Below, in pieces: positions 42,014-51,502 of a DNA stretch of 63,429 nucleotides (its first letter is position 1; each line of letters starts with the position of its first letter). The stretch comes from Saprospiraceae bacterium UBA6168 (GTDB lineage Bacteria > Bacteroidota > Bacteroidia > Chitinophagales > Saprospiraceae). Location of the stretch: the NCBI GenBank assembly GCA_002435785.1, contig DIUC01000029.1, forward strand, positions 1-63,429, written 5' to 3'. Both the position numbers and the translations under genes were made by a program. Under the pieces are notes generated by a model, which was given only the letters and a program-made list of their open reading frames with translations, was not told the origin of the DNA and made no database searches.

Positions 42014-43057
42014 TTAAAAAATAACCTCCGTGGCGCCCCAGCCGTACCGGGGATGGAACTCGTTTTTGAAGGTGTTGATTTCCGGGTTTTGCATGAGGCT
42101 GGTGGCAATGGCGTCCCTCAGCTTGCCCTCTCCCACGCCGTGGATGATAAAGACCCGCTCCACGCCGAGGCGGGCAGCCTTGGATATAAATGCCTCGAAA
42201 TGAGAGAGTTGAATCTTCACGATGTCGCTGTTGGTCAGTTTGCGCCAGTTGTCCGTCAGCTTCTCTATGTGCAGGTCAATCTCCGGGTTGAAGGCCGCCA
42301 ACTCGTGCGTGTCCGGCACATGGAAGAGCCTTCTGTTGGAGGTGTTTTGCTTCGCAACGGGCTTTGCGTGGCGCTTGGTGTAGCTCTCCAGGTCTTCATT
42401 GCTGGTTTCCACCGCCTCCTCCAGCTTTTCAAACAGGCGGTACCAATGCACGGGCTTGTTGATAAATGGGGCCGTGCGGAGGTTGCCAAAAAACGTTTTC
42501 GGCTTTATTTTCAGGGACTTGTGCACTGGTTCTGACAGCCCTTCCGTGGTCACCCACTGGCACTGCACCTCAAATTCCGGCGCTTCGTTCAGGTCGTCGT
42601 ACAAAAAATCGCCGAGGAGCAGGTAGCTGGCCGATTTCAGTCGGTTGCTCCAAACCTGCGGACCACGGTAGTTCAGCAGCAGCCGCAGTTCGAACACTAC
42701 ATCGTACCGGGTGTCGTTCAGCAAGTAAAGCGCATACTTTTCGGGCACCTCCTGCTTGCTCACCATTGGCTCGAACGCCAATTGGATGCCGAGGCTCTTC
42801 AAAATCGTGTACTGCGATTCCAGTGCCATCGGGGGTGGAGTAGGGGGCACGACTTCTTTTTTTCCTTCCACCACCTTGGCCTTCACCGGGTGCTTCGAGA
42901 ACGCCTCCGCCCGCATCAAATCATCCGTGTGCGCCGGGATTTCCATGTCGTGCTTGGGCAGATAGACGCTGACCATTCCCCCATCGAGCAGGGCTTTTAC
43001 CTCGCCTTCATCGTCCGTGTGCCGGAATTTTACCTTGGTGCCAATTGCGAAAAGCAT
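42014..43057 (-). CDS. Smr-domain protein with DUF2027
   Basis: A 347-residue protein. Seen: an N-terminal SH3-like or DUF2027 part (IGTKVKFRHTDDEGEVKALLDGGMVSVYLPK), a middle beta domain (about 85-220), and a C-terminal Smr domain (IDLHIEKLTDNW... HFEAFISKAARLGVERVFIIHGVGEGKLRDAI, about 262-347) with the D-L-H and HGxGxGxLR motifs of MutS2-type nucleases. Smr domains nick or bind branched DNA or collided-ribosome mRNA; the role of this family is unknown. A TATATTTG -7 match lies 53 bases upstream. Confidence 0.88.
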   Translation of the reverse strand: MLFAIGTKVKFRHTDDEGEVKALLDGGMVSVYLPKHDMEIPAHTDDLMRAEAFSKHPVKAKVVEGKKEVVPPTPPPMALESQYTILKSLGIQLAFEPMVSKQEVPEKYALYLLNDTRYDVVFELRLLLNYRGPQVWSNRLKSASYLLLGDFLYDDLNEAPEFEVQCQWVTTEGLSEPVHKSLKIKPKTFFGNLRTAPFINKPVHWYRLFEKLEEAVETSNEDLESYTKRHAKPVAKQNTSNRRLFHVPDTHELAAFNPEIDLHIEKLTDNWRKLTNSDIVKIQLSHFEAFISKAARLGVERVFIIHGVGEGKLRDAIATSLMQNPEINTFKNEFHPRYGWGATEVIF

Positions 43058-43109
43058 GATTTTTTAATTGATGTTTTTGATTGAAAAAAGGTGAACCAAC
43101 CTCAAGTCG

Positions 43110-43117
43110 CAAATATA
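43110..43117 (-). promoter_or_regulatory. candidate -7 element for the Smr-domain gene
   Basis: Minus-strand TATATTTG fits TAnnTTTG, 53 bases before the ATG at 43057. No good -33 element is visible. Confidence 0.4.
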
Positions 43118-43136
43118 TCCCAAACCGTCGGCTTTC

Positions 43137-43165
43137 CATCCCTCATCCCTCAATCCTCATCCCTC
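43137..43165. repeat. short heptanucleotide tandem repeat (CCCTCAT)n
   Basis: CATCCCTCATCCCTCAATCC and further CTCATCCCTCC units, the same heptamer as at 1761-1789. It lies just before the methyltransferase start at 43183. Confidence 0.7.
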
Positions 43166-43182
43166 CTTCGTACCTTCGCCGC

Positions 43183-43815
43183 ATGAACCTCCGATGGAAA
43201 ATTGCCCAATACTTCGAGGCCCGGTGGTGGCGCAACTACCTAAAGGGCAAGTCCCTGCCCGATTACCTCGATTGGAAGCGCCAATACTGGTTTGATTTTT
43301 TGAAGAAAATTGGTGTAGAAGTGCCACCCAATGCCAGCGTTCTCGATGCAGGGTGTGGCCCGGCGGGCATCTTCCTTGTTTTCCCCGAAAACCGAGTGAC
43401 GGCCATTGACCCATTGCTGGGGAAGTACCGCCCAATATTCCCCCATTTCACGGATGGTTCGCTCCGCAATGCCCGGTTTGTGGAAGTGCCGTTGGAACAG
43501 TTGGACGCTTCGCAAAAGTACGACGTGGTCTTCTGCCTAAATGCCATCAATCATGTGGCGGACTTGGAGGTTTGTTTAAAAAAATTGCGGGAGGTCACCC
43601 GTTCAGGTGGAAGGTTGGTGTTGTCTGTGGATGCACACAACTGGCTGTTTTTCAAGCATATATTCCAGTTGGTGCCGGGGGACATTCTGCATCCCCACCA
43701 GTTGGATTTGGAGGGATATAAAAAACGCCTCATGGAGAATGGGTTTCAAATTGAGGCGATAAAGCCGTTGAAAAGGGAGTTTTTTTTTAGTTATCAGGCC
43801 TTTATTTTGGCTTAG
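43183..43815 (+). CDS. class I SAM-dependent methyltransferase
   Basis: A 210-residue methyltransferase from MNLRWKIAQYFEARWW (ATG 43183; the longer frame reads through repeat sequence). Seen: motif I VLDAGCGPAGIFLVF (about 48-62), TAIDPL after strand 2, YDVVFCLNAINHVADLE (about 112-128, motif IV) and SGGRLVLSVDAHNW (about 143-156). The Methyltransf_11 pattern is clear. Substrate unknown; a ubiquinone/menaquinone-type or small-molecule methyltransferase is possible. Confidence 0.88.
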   Translation: MNLRWKIAQYFEARWWRNYLKGKSLPDYLDWKRQYWFDFLKKIGVEVPPNASVLDAGCGPAGIFLVFPENRVTAIDPLLGKYRPIFPHFTDGSLRNARFVEVPLEQLDASQKYDVVFCLNAINHVADLEVCLKKLREVTRSGGRLVLSVDAHNWLFFKHIFQLVPGDILHPHQLDLEGYKKRLMENGFQIEAIKPLKREFFFSYQAFILA

Positions 43816-43898
43816 GGAGGGCATATATTCTGAGCACTAAAGGCCATTCATCCGGTGTGCCCAAGTGCGTTAGCGACCCATTTGCTCCGCAAAGGCAT

Positions 43899-45149
43899 TC
43901 AATACCGCTCCCGCTCGATGCGCCCAAAATGTTCTTGCCAACGCCCTTTTGCCAATTCCGCATCGAAAGCATCAGCAATTTTCTTCACCAAGGCTGGATA
44001 TTTGGTATCGTTGCCATTGTAGGGCAAGTAGATGTGCTTGCTGAAAGAGATAGCATCATCTGTAAAGCCTATATCGAGCTTGGTATCATCGTCGGCGAGG
44101 GTCATCTGGCGGCCCGTGTACTCGTGAAATTCGTCCTTGATGATGTTGGCCTTCGTCCAGCCCATTTGCCCCAGCACGAATTCGAGGAAGACATCGTGCA
44201 TGGAAGCCTTCACGGGATAGAGGTGGTAGTAGTTGTCACTTGGATTGAACTTGCCGAGCCAATAGGGGAGTTGGTCGTGGTGCCGGAGTTGAAGTCGGGC
44301 TTGGCCAGCAGCGTCTTTTGTCCACTCAAAATAGGTGTTGAACCAATTCCAGTTGATGTCCTGCACATCCGTCAGGCGGGTTTCCGTGTCATCGTAAGGC
44401 ACTGTATAGCCTTGGTTTTTTTTAAAATCAAAGACCACCATAGCATGTTCGATATAATTGGTGTCGTTGGAGTTCCAAGTTTGGAAGCTACCGTTAAAGA
44501 CGATGCAATTCTTGTCGGGTGAGAGTGCAAGTACACCGGGTGGGTTGGGGAAACTGTAATTGTCCAGGCTGCGGCCCGAACTGCTGAATGCCCACTGCTC
44601 ACCGCTGTGGATGTCGAGCACGGAAGTGCCACAGACGAGTAGCAGTTGGCCACCCCGAAGGGTGTCAATGCGATCCATGCCGTCCACCGAATTGGCTGAA
44701 AAGACGGTGATTTCAGGGCCAGGTTGCCCATCCTCGCTGTCGAGGAACTGCAAGGTGGCGAAGTCGGAAAACTGTGAAAAAAGTGGTTCTACAACGGGCT
44801 TGCCCTCCTTGAATTTCACCAAAAAAAGGCTTTGGCTGCCCGCAATCAGCGTAGGTTCGGGCGTACCTTCGAGGGCATAGACTTTCCAGAGGAACGGCAG
44901 TCCGGTGTTCGACTCCAAAGCGTCGGGGAAGGAAACTGGCCTTCCTTCATGCCAAATAGAGTACCCCACCGAGGTATAATGAACCATGCCATAGTTCATG
45001 TTGAACGTCATGCCAGTGCTGGCATCGGCCCGGATGACGAAGGGGCCGTACTGGGTTTCCGTCCTGACCCGTTCTACCCTGTTCCAGCGGTAGTAAAAAA
45101 AGGCAGCAATGGCGAATACAAGGCCGAGGATTAAGAGGACTATTTTCAT
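43899..45149 (-). CDS. hypothetical protein with N-terminal membrane anchor
   Basis: A 416-residue protein with one N-terminal TM (IVLLILGLVFAIAAFFYYRW) and a long beta-rich extracytoplasmic part. Internal features include repeated W/G/D-containing strands that suggest a propeller (LLVCGTSVLDIHSGEQWAF, LALSPDKNCIVFNGSFQTW) and a C-terminal unrelated-looking domain (ADDDTKLDIGFTDDAISFSKHIYLPY). No family recognised. A MITE-like element lies upstream of its start. Confidence 0.65.
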   Translation of the reverse strand: MKIVLLILGLVFAIAAFFYYRWNRVERVRTETQYGPFVIRADASTGMTFNMNYGMVHYTSVGYSIWHEGRPVSFPDALESNTGLPFLWKVYALEGTPEPTLIAGSQSLFLVKFKEGKPVVEPLFSQFSDFATLQFLDSEDGQPGPEITVFSANSVDGMDRIDTLRGGQLLLVCGTSVLDIHSGEQWAFSSSGRSLDNYSFPNPPGVLALSPDKNCIVFNGSFQTWNSNDTNYIEHAMVVFDFKKNQGYTVPYDDTETRLTDVQDINWNWFNTYFEWTKDAAGQARLQLRHHDQLPYWLGKFNPSDNYYHLYPVKASMHDVFLEFVLGQMGWTKANIIKDEFHEYTGRQMTLADDDTKLDIGFTDDAISFSKHIYLPYNGNDTKYPALVKKIADAFDAELAKGRWQEHFGRIERERY

Positions 45150-45209
45150 TGACCAATATTTTGTGGGTTTTTAAACCGCAAAAATTGGCATTCTCTTTTA
45201 TAATTTCAA

Positions 45210-45373
45210 AGAAACTGTTTTAAAACCCCTCAACGGCCATAAAACGCCATCTTTTGGCGACATACTGCGACAATTTTTGCAGCGATAGCGCTGCTATCCC
45301 AGCAAAAATTCTCTTCGTCTGTCACTCAAAATCTGACATTTTCTGTCTCGTCAGAGGTTTTAAAACAGTTTCT
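45210..45373. mobile_element. MITE-like element, 164 bp with 18-bp perfect terminal inverted repeats
   Basis: The left end AGAAACTGTTTTAAAACC (45210-45227) is the exact complement of the right end (45356-45373); with a few more bases the match is 20 of 21. The inside holds small hairpins (CGCCATCTTTTGGCG; AGCGATAGCGCT; CAAAATCTGACATTTTCTG). No coding capacity. Located between the hypothetical anchored protein and the end of the mla-like operon. No certain target duplication. Confidence 0.78.
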
Positions 45374-45385
45374 AACAAATGCTGA

Positions 45386-46384
45386 TTAATCCAGCTTCCC
45401 CTTCTCCTTTTTCTTGAAGTATCGCCGCAAGAGGAAATTGTGCTGAAGCGCCTCTAAGTTCTCATCCAATTTGGCGCTGCTATATTCCAAGTTTTTTAAG
45501 GTATTCTTCATGGATGCCGCTGATGCTGGGTCATTTAGCAATAGCCCAACGGCATTATCCTTATCGTTTAGCTTTTCACTTGCCGTGCTTAGGTTTCCGG
45601 CAAACTTGTTCACAAAACCTGTAGCTTTCTGCAGTTCATTCAATGATTTGTTGACGCTGGCGTACATTAGGGTATCGGCTACGAAGTCGTTTATCGCATT
45701 GCCGGGCTTGTTTAGCTTGCCGGAAAATTCCTGAATATTTGAAACCACTTTCTTGCTGTTTTCTGAAACAACCTTCAAGTTTGCCACGGTTGATTGTAGT
45801 TCCACCATGGTTTCATTCAGTTTAACGGCAATGGACGGGTCATTTAACAGCGCGCCCAGCGTCCCTTCGCCACTGTCTATTTTTTTGCTGATGCTCTTGA
45901 AATCGGTCGTGATAGCCTCCAAGTTTTTATTGCTGACTTGTAAAGTAGCCAACATATCCTCTGTACTCAGCCCATTTTCCACGGCCAATACCTCTTCCGC
46001 TTCTATATGGCCCGTCGTTGGTGTTCCTCCGTAAATAATGATAATCTTGTTGCCAATTAAACCATCGGAACCAATTTTCGCTTTTGAATCCTTGTGGATA
46101 TATTTTTGGGCTTCGGTTTCAATATGCATGGTCACTTTCACTTGGTAATCACTTTGGAAGCTTATTTTCTTCACGGTTCCAATTTTCACGCCTGAAAGCC
46201 AGATGTTTCCACCGGACTGCAGACCACTGACATCTTTGAAAAAAGCATTAACGACAAACGTTTTAGCAAAGGTTTTTTTCTGGCCACCCAAAGTGAATAT
46301 GGTGACCATCAATATCAACAAACCGATAAAAATAAATATACCAACCTTTACTGTTTGGTTATTCTCGAATAATTTCATTTTCAT
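45386..46384 (-). CDS. MlaD-like MCE-domain substrate-binding protein
   Basis: A 332-residue periplasmic protein with an N-terminal TM anchor (VKVGIFIFIGLLILMVTIFTL) and one MCE domain (about 35-125: FKDVSGLQSGGNIWLSGVKIGTVKKI...IGSDGLIGNKIIIIYGG). A long coiled-coil tail follows (about 150-310: LEAITTDFKSISKKIDSGEGTLGALLNDP). MCE proteins carry lipids between membranes. It overlaps the ATPase gene by 26 bases; the ATG at 46378 is an alternative. Partners follow in order ATPase and permease upstream. AT-richer than the genes around it. Confidence 0.9.
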   Translation of the reverse strand: MKMKLFENNQTVKVGIFIFIGLLILMVTIFTLGGQKKTFAKTFVVNAFFKDVSGLQSGGNIWLSGVKIGTVKKISFQSDYQVKVTMHIETEAQKYIHKDSKAKIGSDGLIGNKIIIIYGGTPTTGHIEAEEVLAVENGLSTEDMLATLQVSNKNLEAITTDFKSISKKIDSGEGTLGALLNDPSIAVKLNETMVELQSTVANLKVVSENSKKVVSNIQEFSGKLNKPGNAINDFVADTLMYASVNKSLNELQKATGFVNKFAGNLSTASEKLNDKDNAVGLLLNDPASAASMKNTLKNLEYSSAKLDENLEALQHNFLLRRYFKKKEKGKLD

Positions 46385-47153
46385 TTATAAAATTGTAGTC
46401 ATGAAAAGCTTTTATGTCGGTATTGTTAGACCTAAAAACTTCGTCAAAACTACCTGTGATAAAAAATTTGCCATCCAACATTACGGCTACCCTGTTTGAG
46501 GTTTCCTTTGCACACGTAAGGTCGTGCGTAATGATTATGGAGCTGGTATTGTATCGTTCCTGCACCTCAACGATTAGATTATTTATTTCAATACAAGTGA
46601 TGGGGTCGAGTCCAGAAGTAGGCTCATCATAGAGCATAATCTCTGGTTTCAGGATTAGCGTGCGGGCTATGCCAATTCTCTTGCGTTGACCTCCCGAAAG
46701 TTCAGAGGGCATTTGGTCAATGGTTTGGGGCAAACCTACGTCATCCAGCACCGCTTCGACGGCATCGTCAATTTCTTTTTTGGTTAAGTTACGCCTATTT
46801 CTCGTCAGTGGAAACTCCAGGTTCTTCCTTACCGTCATGCTATCATATAATGCGCTGCTCTGAAAAGAAAACCCTATTTTCAACCGCAGCGCCTGCAACG
46901 CTTTCTTGTCTAATTTATCAACTTCTTGTCCCAACACCTTCACCACCCCGCTATCTGGTTTCAACAAACCGACAATAATTTTTATCAATACCGATTTGCC
47001 AGTTCCCGAGCGGCCCAACACCGCAAGGTTTTCTCCTTTGAAAATATCAATATTAATTCCGGTGAGCACATCGAGCGTACCAAAAGACTTCTTTAAATCT
47101 TTTATCGAAATTACAACTTGGTTCGTATCAAATTTTGCTTCCACTTTATTCAT
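46359..47153 (-). CDS. MlaF-like ABC transporter ATPase
   Basis: A 264-residue ATPase. Seen: Walker A GRSGTGKSVLIK (about 48-59), Q-loop region SFQSSALYDSMTVRKNLEFPL (about 94-114), signature LSGGQRKRIG (about 153-162), Walker B IMLYDEPTSGLD (about 173-184) and the switch His in IIITHDL (about 210). The SSALYDSMTVRKNLEFPL segment is typical of MlaF/Ttg2A proteins of lipid transporters. Located between the permease and the MCE protein genes. Confidence 0.93.
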   Translation of the reverse strand: MNKVEAKFDTNQVVISIKDLKKSFGTLDVLTGINIDIFKGENLAVLGRSGTGKSVLIKIIVGLLKPDSGVVKVLGQEVDKLDKKALQALRLKIGFSFQSSALYDSMTVRKNLEFPLTRNRRNLTKKEIDDAVEAVLDDVGLPQTIDQMPSELSGGQRKRIGIARTLILKPEIMLYDEPTSGLDPITCIEINNLIVEVQERYNTSSIIITHDLTCAKETSNRVAVMLDGKFFITGSFDEVFRSNNTDIKAFHDYNFINENEIIRE

Positions 47154-47193
47154 TTATGATGGATTGCATAATAGTTGTGGTTTAATTTATCGC

Positions 47194-47994
47194 TTACCTA
47201 ATTGAGTTTATAATCTGCACAATTGTTATCTCTTCTATGAAAATAAGGTACATGGATATTACAACTGCAAGATTCGCAGCCCTGCCGACACCCTGTGTGC
47301 CATTTTGCGCATTATAACCTTGATAGCATCCTGCTACCCCAATGGTAAAGCCAAAACTAAGGGCTTTGAAAAGGGAGGCGTATATGTCCAAAAAGACAAT
47401 AGAGGAAAATGCGCTTTTAATAAAAGCTGGGAAGCTGGTGGATTCGTTCATGTAAACATTCAGGAAAGACCCCATCATGCCTACGAACCCAGTGTACAAT
47501 ATCAAGACTGGCATCATGAAAGTAGTGGCAATAATACGGGTAGCCACTAAAAACTTGAAAGGATTAGTTCCTGAAACTTCCATGGCATCAATCTGTTCCG
47601 TAACTTTCATGGAACCCAACTCAGCCCCGATGTTGGAACCTACTTTTCCAGCAACAATTAACGCCGTGACCAACGGAGCAAGCGCACGTATTACCGCTAT
47701 GGCCACTAATGATGGCAGCCATGAGCTTGCACCAAACACCGATAAAGAAGGCCGAGATTGAGTGGTAAAAACAATACCGGTTACCAAGCCGGTCAAGGAG
47801 ACTAAGGCCAAGGATTTGGAGCCTACCTTATAACATTGATTGACGATTTCCTTGAACTCGAAGGGGCCAGAAAATGCTTCTTTGAAAAACTGAAGAATAA
47901 AAATGGAAACACTATAAATATCCACAAAAAATGTATCCATTTTTTTGGAGATAAAATGCTTCTTTGTTGGTGAAATGTCTGACCCTATTTTCAA
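47194..47994 (-). CDS. MlaE-like ABC transporter permease
   Basis: A 266-residue permease, five or six TM helices, with the MlaE family landmark LVSLTGLVTGIVFTTQSRPSLSVFGASSW, then LAPLVTALIVAGKVGSNIGAELGSMKVTEQIDAMEVSGTNPFKFLVATRI (about 110-160), the conserved EQIDAM coupling helix. First gene of the MlaE-F-D set, which extracts or inserts phospholipids at the inner membrane in known systems. A second possible ATG lies at 47940. A -7 match lies at 48085-48092. Confidence 0.92.
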   Translation of the reverse strand: MKIGSDISPTKKHFISKKMDTFFVDIYSVSIFILQFFKEAFSGPFEFKEIVNQCYKVGSKSLALVSLTGLVTGIVFTTQSRPSLSVFGASSWLPSLVAIAVIRALAPLVTALIVAGKVGSNIGAELGSMKVTEQIDAMEVSGTNPFKFLVATRIIATTFMMPVLILYTGFVGMMGSFLNVYMNESTSFPAFIKSAFSSIVFLDIYASLFKALSFGFTIGVAGCYQGYNAQNGTQGVGRAANLAVVISMYLIFIEEITIVQIINSIR

Positions 47995-48084
47995 TGGTGG
48001 AATTTTATTGCATGCTTTATTTGACTACTCCCACCTCCAAAACCTTGGTATGGGAAAACCAATAAGGGCAATTGAAATAAGGCA

Positions 48085-48092
48085 CAAAGTTA
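48085..48092 (-). promoter_or_regulatory. candidate -7 element for the mla-like operon
   Basis: Minus-strand TAACTTTG, 91 bases before the permease ATG at 47994. No convincing -33 element. It is located in the 207-base gap after the serine hydrolase gene. Confidence 0.35.
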
Positions 48093-48201
48093 CAAATAGA
48101 CGCACTGATTGGTCTTACACAATGCCTACAAAAAATTACAAGATTCCAAGAAAACAACATGCCGGCCAACCAATAAAAAGCTTCAACAAAATCATCGGCA
48201 T

Positions 48202-49749
48202 CTATTTCACTGACCCCTCCAACAAGACCTTGTTCGCACCAAACTCATTGCTTTTTTCCAATTCCAGCAGAAGCTGGTCGCCGAATATCTTGCAGGTAAA
48301 AGTCTCAGAATGTGGGCTTTCGATATAACGGAGCTTAAACTGGAGAGTCGTGGGGTCCACCCAAGCGCAAGTGCCCGCCACCTTAGATGGCGGCAGCCCG
48401 ACAAAATGGCCCTTCGCCCCGCTCGCAAGATTAGGCCCCAGCCGTGGCGTCGTGCCTTCCACCCATTTGCCCCAACCGAATAGCAATGGGTACTCCTCTT
48501 TTTCCGTGGTGAGGGTAAGCTTGCAAGCACCATTTTCATCGGCAAATGAGATGCTTTTGATGTACTGGTTTGGCTCCAGCAGGTAGTTTTTATCCATCCA
48601 ACCCTTAACGACGGGTGTTTCATTGGCCCCCTTCACCATTGGCAGTGCCAGGCTTGACAACTTTTTGCGCAAGTTCACGGCAGCCTCACCCTCTGTCAGT
48701 GGTTCCGTTTGGAAAGCCCCCAGCAGGTTGTCCCATACTAAGTTTAAAATGCCTTGAAGGTCGTTGGACTCGGCGGTGATGGCTATTACAGCATCCTGAT
48801 CGGGCAGCACGAGCATGTACTGGCCGTAGGCGCCATCGCCCCGGTAGCTGTTGTGGCGGCTGCGCCACATCTGGTAGCAGTAGCCCTGCGCCCAGTCGTC
48901 CTTTTCCCTGTCTGCTTGCGCAATGTCTGGTTTCTGCAAAATCTTCATCGAAGTGGCTTCCTCCACCCAAGCTTGGGGAATTATTTGGCGGCCATTCCAT
49001 TTGCCTTTTTGGAGGAACAACTGGGCAAACCTTGCCATGTCCTCTGTTCGGAGCCGCAGCCCCCAACCACCCACCTCGTAGCCCATCGGGTCGGTTTCCC
49101 AGTCCATGCCAGTGATGCCGAGCGGCTCGAAAAGCCTGGGCTTGAGGTATTCTACCAGCGTCTGGCCAGTTACTTTTTGCACGATAGCGCCTGCCATGTA
49201 GGTGGCAAGCGAGTTGTAAAGAAAGGTCGTGCCGGGTTCATGGAGGATGGGCGTTTTGAAGAAGCCCTTCACCCAATTGCTATCCGTTGACGCCAACGAA
49301 AAACTGGGGTCGGGGTCCATGCCCACGGTCATGCTCAACAAGTCCCGAACCCGCAGTGCGGCCAAGTTCGGGCTGACCGTTTTGGGCAATTGGTCTGGAA
49401 AAAAGGAAACCACTTTGTCGTTGACCGACAGCTTGCCCTCGCTCACCGCAAAGCCGACCGCCGTTGCGGTGAAGCTCTTGCTGCACGAGTATAGGCTGTG
49501 CCGCAGGTCGGGCCGATAGGGCGACCACCATGCCTCGGCCACCACCTTGCCATGCCGCAGTATCATAAAACTGTGGAACTCGTGATTGCTCCGTTCTACT
49601 TCCGAAAGGAATTTGTAAATGTTTGCGGAGGAAATGCCCTCTGCCTCCGGGGTACTGCGTGGCAGCGATGCAGTGGGCTGCGCAATGGCTGCTACCGTAA
49701 GAAAGAGGAAAAGGAAAATCTGGAGGAAGGAAGAATTGAGTCTTTTCAT
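48202..49749 (-). CDS. serine hydrolase, class C beta-lactamase fold
   Basis: A 515-residue exported hydrolase. Seen: signal peptide (IFLFLFLTVAAIAQ), the SxxK nucleophile in YSCSKSFTATAVGFAVSEGKL (about 91-111), YNSLATYMAGAIVQ for the Tyr motif (about 183-196), a long mid-part with PQAWVEEATSMKI, and a C-terminal beta domain (about 400-515, possibly a DUF3471-like lipocalin domain). The family includes penicillin-binding proteins, esterases and D-aminopeptidases; no specific role is assigned. Confidence 0.88.
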   Translation of the reverse strand: MKRLNSSFLQIFLFLFLTVAAIAQPTASLPRSTPEAEGISSANIYKFLSEVERSNHEFHSFMILRHGKVVAEAWWSPYRPDLRHSLYSCSKSFTATAVGFAVSEGKLSVNDKVVSFFPDQLPKTVSPNLAALRVRDLLSMTVGMDPDPSFSLASTDSNWVKGFFKTPILHEPGTTFLYNSLATYMAGAIVQKVTGQTLVEYLKPRLFEPLGITGMDWETDPMGYEVGGWGLRLRTEDMARFAQLFLQKGKWNGRQIIPQAWVEEATSMKILQKPDIAQADREKDDWAQGYCYQMWRSRHNSYRGDGAYGQYMLVLPDQDAVIAITAESNDLQGILNLVWDNLLGAFQTEPLTEGEAAVNLRKKLSSLALPMVKGANETPVVKGWMDKNYLLEPNQYIKSISFADENGACKLTLTTEKEEYPLLFGWGKWVEGTTPRLGPNLASGAKGHFVGLPPSKVAGTCAWVDPTTLQFKLRYIESPHSETFTCKIFGDQLLLELEKSNEFGANKVLLEGSVK

Positions 49750-49878
49750 GGTGCTTGAATTGGTGGATTTTTTTTCAAATCAAAAGCCGAATGTACGCTG
49801 TTTCAAGTTTTCTGGATGGAAAACTGGATGCAATTCCTGTCATCACACCGCTTTTTCAGCAGCATTTTACCAAAAAAA

Positions 49879-49912
49879 AGCGTCGGTGCAGCCCAAAAGC
49901 CACACCGACGCT
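49879..49912 (-). terminator. intrinsic terminator of the M48 protease gene
   Basis: AGCGTCGGTG (49879-49888) and CACCGACGCT (49903-49912) form a 10-bp stem; on the minus strand a run of T follows the stem. It is 22 bases after the stop of the gene at 49934. Confidence 0.75.
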
Positions 49913-49933
49913 CCTCCTGTTCCCGAAGGGAAC

Positions 49934-51391
49934 CTACTTCTTTCCGTCCCCTTTTTCCACGGTTTTTATCAGCATCCCCTTGGTCACTTTGTCCTTGAGC
50001 TGCATCCCGTTCAGGACGGCCAACTCTTCGTGTCGGGCAGCGGGTTGGTTGTTGGTTTTTAGCACGTCGGCGAGTGTGCCGTCCTTGGCCACCGTCACGA
50101 TTTTTATTTCTTCTGCAAAGACGTTGATTTTGCTCTGGTCGGTCAGCGACTTGAAACCCTTGAAACTATTGGTGAAATTGCTTTCAAAGCTGTTGAAGTT
50201 CGGTGTCTCGCTCAGTCCGGTGAACTTGTAAACGAGGCCGTTGTACCGGATAAGGTACATCAGGAGGCGAACCTTTGGGTTCAGGTCGGCGGTCATGGCA
50301 ATGGCCTCGTTGCCGTTTACCGTAATGTTCCTGCTTTCAATCACCCGGAGGCTATCGGCAGAAATGGCCGCCCGTTTGGCCTCTTCCAGCGAGCCATTCC
50401 CGCCAATGGTCAGGATGATGGCGGCCTTACCGTCCTTTGGTACTATTTGCACTTGCGAGTTGGAATTGTGCGTTTGCCAGCCCCTCGGAGTCGGGAATTG
50501 GAACTTCATCTGCGGGTGGTAGAACACGTCACTTTCCACATAGCCCATCTGTGGGTCTTCGCCGTACATCAGGCCGTCAATCATGCGGAGGTACTTGTCA
50601 CGGTTCACGTTGAGGTTGCTTTTGCCGGCCTTCTTTTGCTCTTTGGCGGCCAGTTCGTGCACCTTTTTGAAACGGTCGCCCGGATCAGGGTGGGTGCTGA
50701 GGAAAGTCGGCACGCTCCCGCCCGATTTATCCTGGAGGCGGCCAATGGTCTGGAAGAAGTTGGCCATTTCGTGCGCATCGTAGCCGATTTTGGTGGAATA
50801 CTCCACGCCCAGCTTATCCGACTCGCTCTCGTGGCTCCGGCTGAACTTGAGGAACATCAAACCGAGTCCGGTTTCTGCCAGACCGGAGTACTCCCGGAAC
50901 TTCTCGGAGGCCACCATTGCCGCCAAAAACCCTACCTGTGCCAATATTTGCTGGCTCTGCTGCTGGGCCGAGTGCCTTGCGGTAACGTGGCCTATCTCGT
51001 GGCCCAACACCCCTGCAAACTCCGCCTCGTTGTTGAAGTGTGCCATGATGCCGCGGGTGAAATACACGTAACCACCCGGGACCGCAAAGGCGTTCACCAC
51101 TGGCGAATCGAGTACCCGAAACTGGTAGTCAATCGCTGGGCGGTGGCTGATACGGCCCATCCGTTTGCCGTAGTCATTGATGAAATCTTGAATCACCTTA
51201 TTGTCGTACATCCCAAATTCTTGGATGACTTGGGGGTCGTAGGCGAGGCCCATTGCTTTTTCCCGCTTCTCGGAAACCAGCATTAGTTGGCGCTTGCCCG
51301 TCACGGGGTTCCGGGCACAGGAGTAGGCAAAAAGCATCAGAAATACGATGCCGAGTGCCATTAGGCGATGGAGGAAGGTCGTATTTTTCAT
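49934..51391 (-). CDS. M48 family zinc metalloprotease lipoprotein
   Basis: A 485-residue exported protease with a lipoprotein signal (LGIVFLMLFAYSCARNP, Cys about 25). Seen: HExxH in LGHEIGHVTARH (about 129-140), the second zinc ligand region ESESDKLGVEYSTKIGYD (about 189-206), and a C-terminal domain (about 275-485) rich in beta structure. It resembles BepA/LoiP-like outer-membrane quality-control proteases. It follows the gldG gene on the same strand at 148 bases with a hairpin between them. Confidence 0.92.
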   Translation of the reverse strand: MKNTTFLHRLMALGIVFLMLFAYSCARNPVTGKRQLMLVSEKREKAMGLAYDPQVIQEFGMYDNKVIQDFINDYGKRMGRISHRPAIDYQFRVLDSPVVNAFAVPGGYVYFTRGIMAHFNNEAEFAGVLGHEIGHVTARHSAQQQSQQILAQVGFLAAMVASEKFREYSGLAETGLGLMFLKFSRSHESESDKLGVEYSTKIGYDAHEMANFFQTIGRLQDKSGGSVPTFLSTHPDPGDRFKKVHELAAKEQKKAGKSNLNVNRDKYLRMIDGLMYGEDPQMGYVESDVFYHPQMKFQFPTPRGWQTHNSNSQVQIVPKDGKAAIILTIGGNGSLEEAKRAAISADSLRVIESRNITVNGNEAIAMTADLNPKVRLLMYLIRYNGLVYKFTGLSETPNFNSFESNFTNSFKGFKSLTDQSKINVFAEEIKIVTVAKDGTLADVLKTNNQPAARHEELAVLNGMQLKDKVTKGMLIKTVEKGDGKK

Positions 51392-51502
51392 CAGTGTAGT
51401 TTTGTTTTTTTATACGTTAACGGTTGGGGTTCGTCACATGTTCAAACAGTTTCATGGCCAGCAAATATAGCGGCGATTTTATTGGAGAGGGTGGGCGAGG
51501 GG

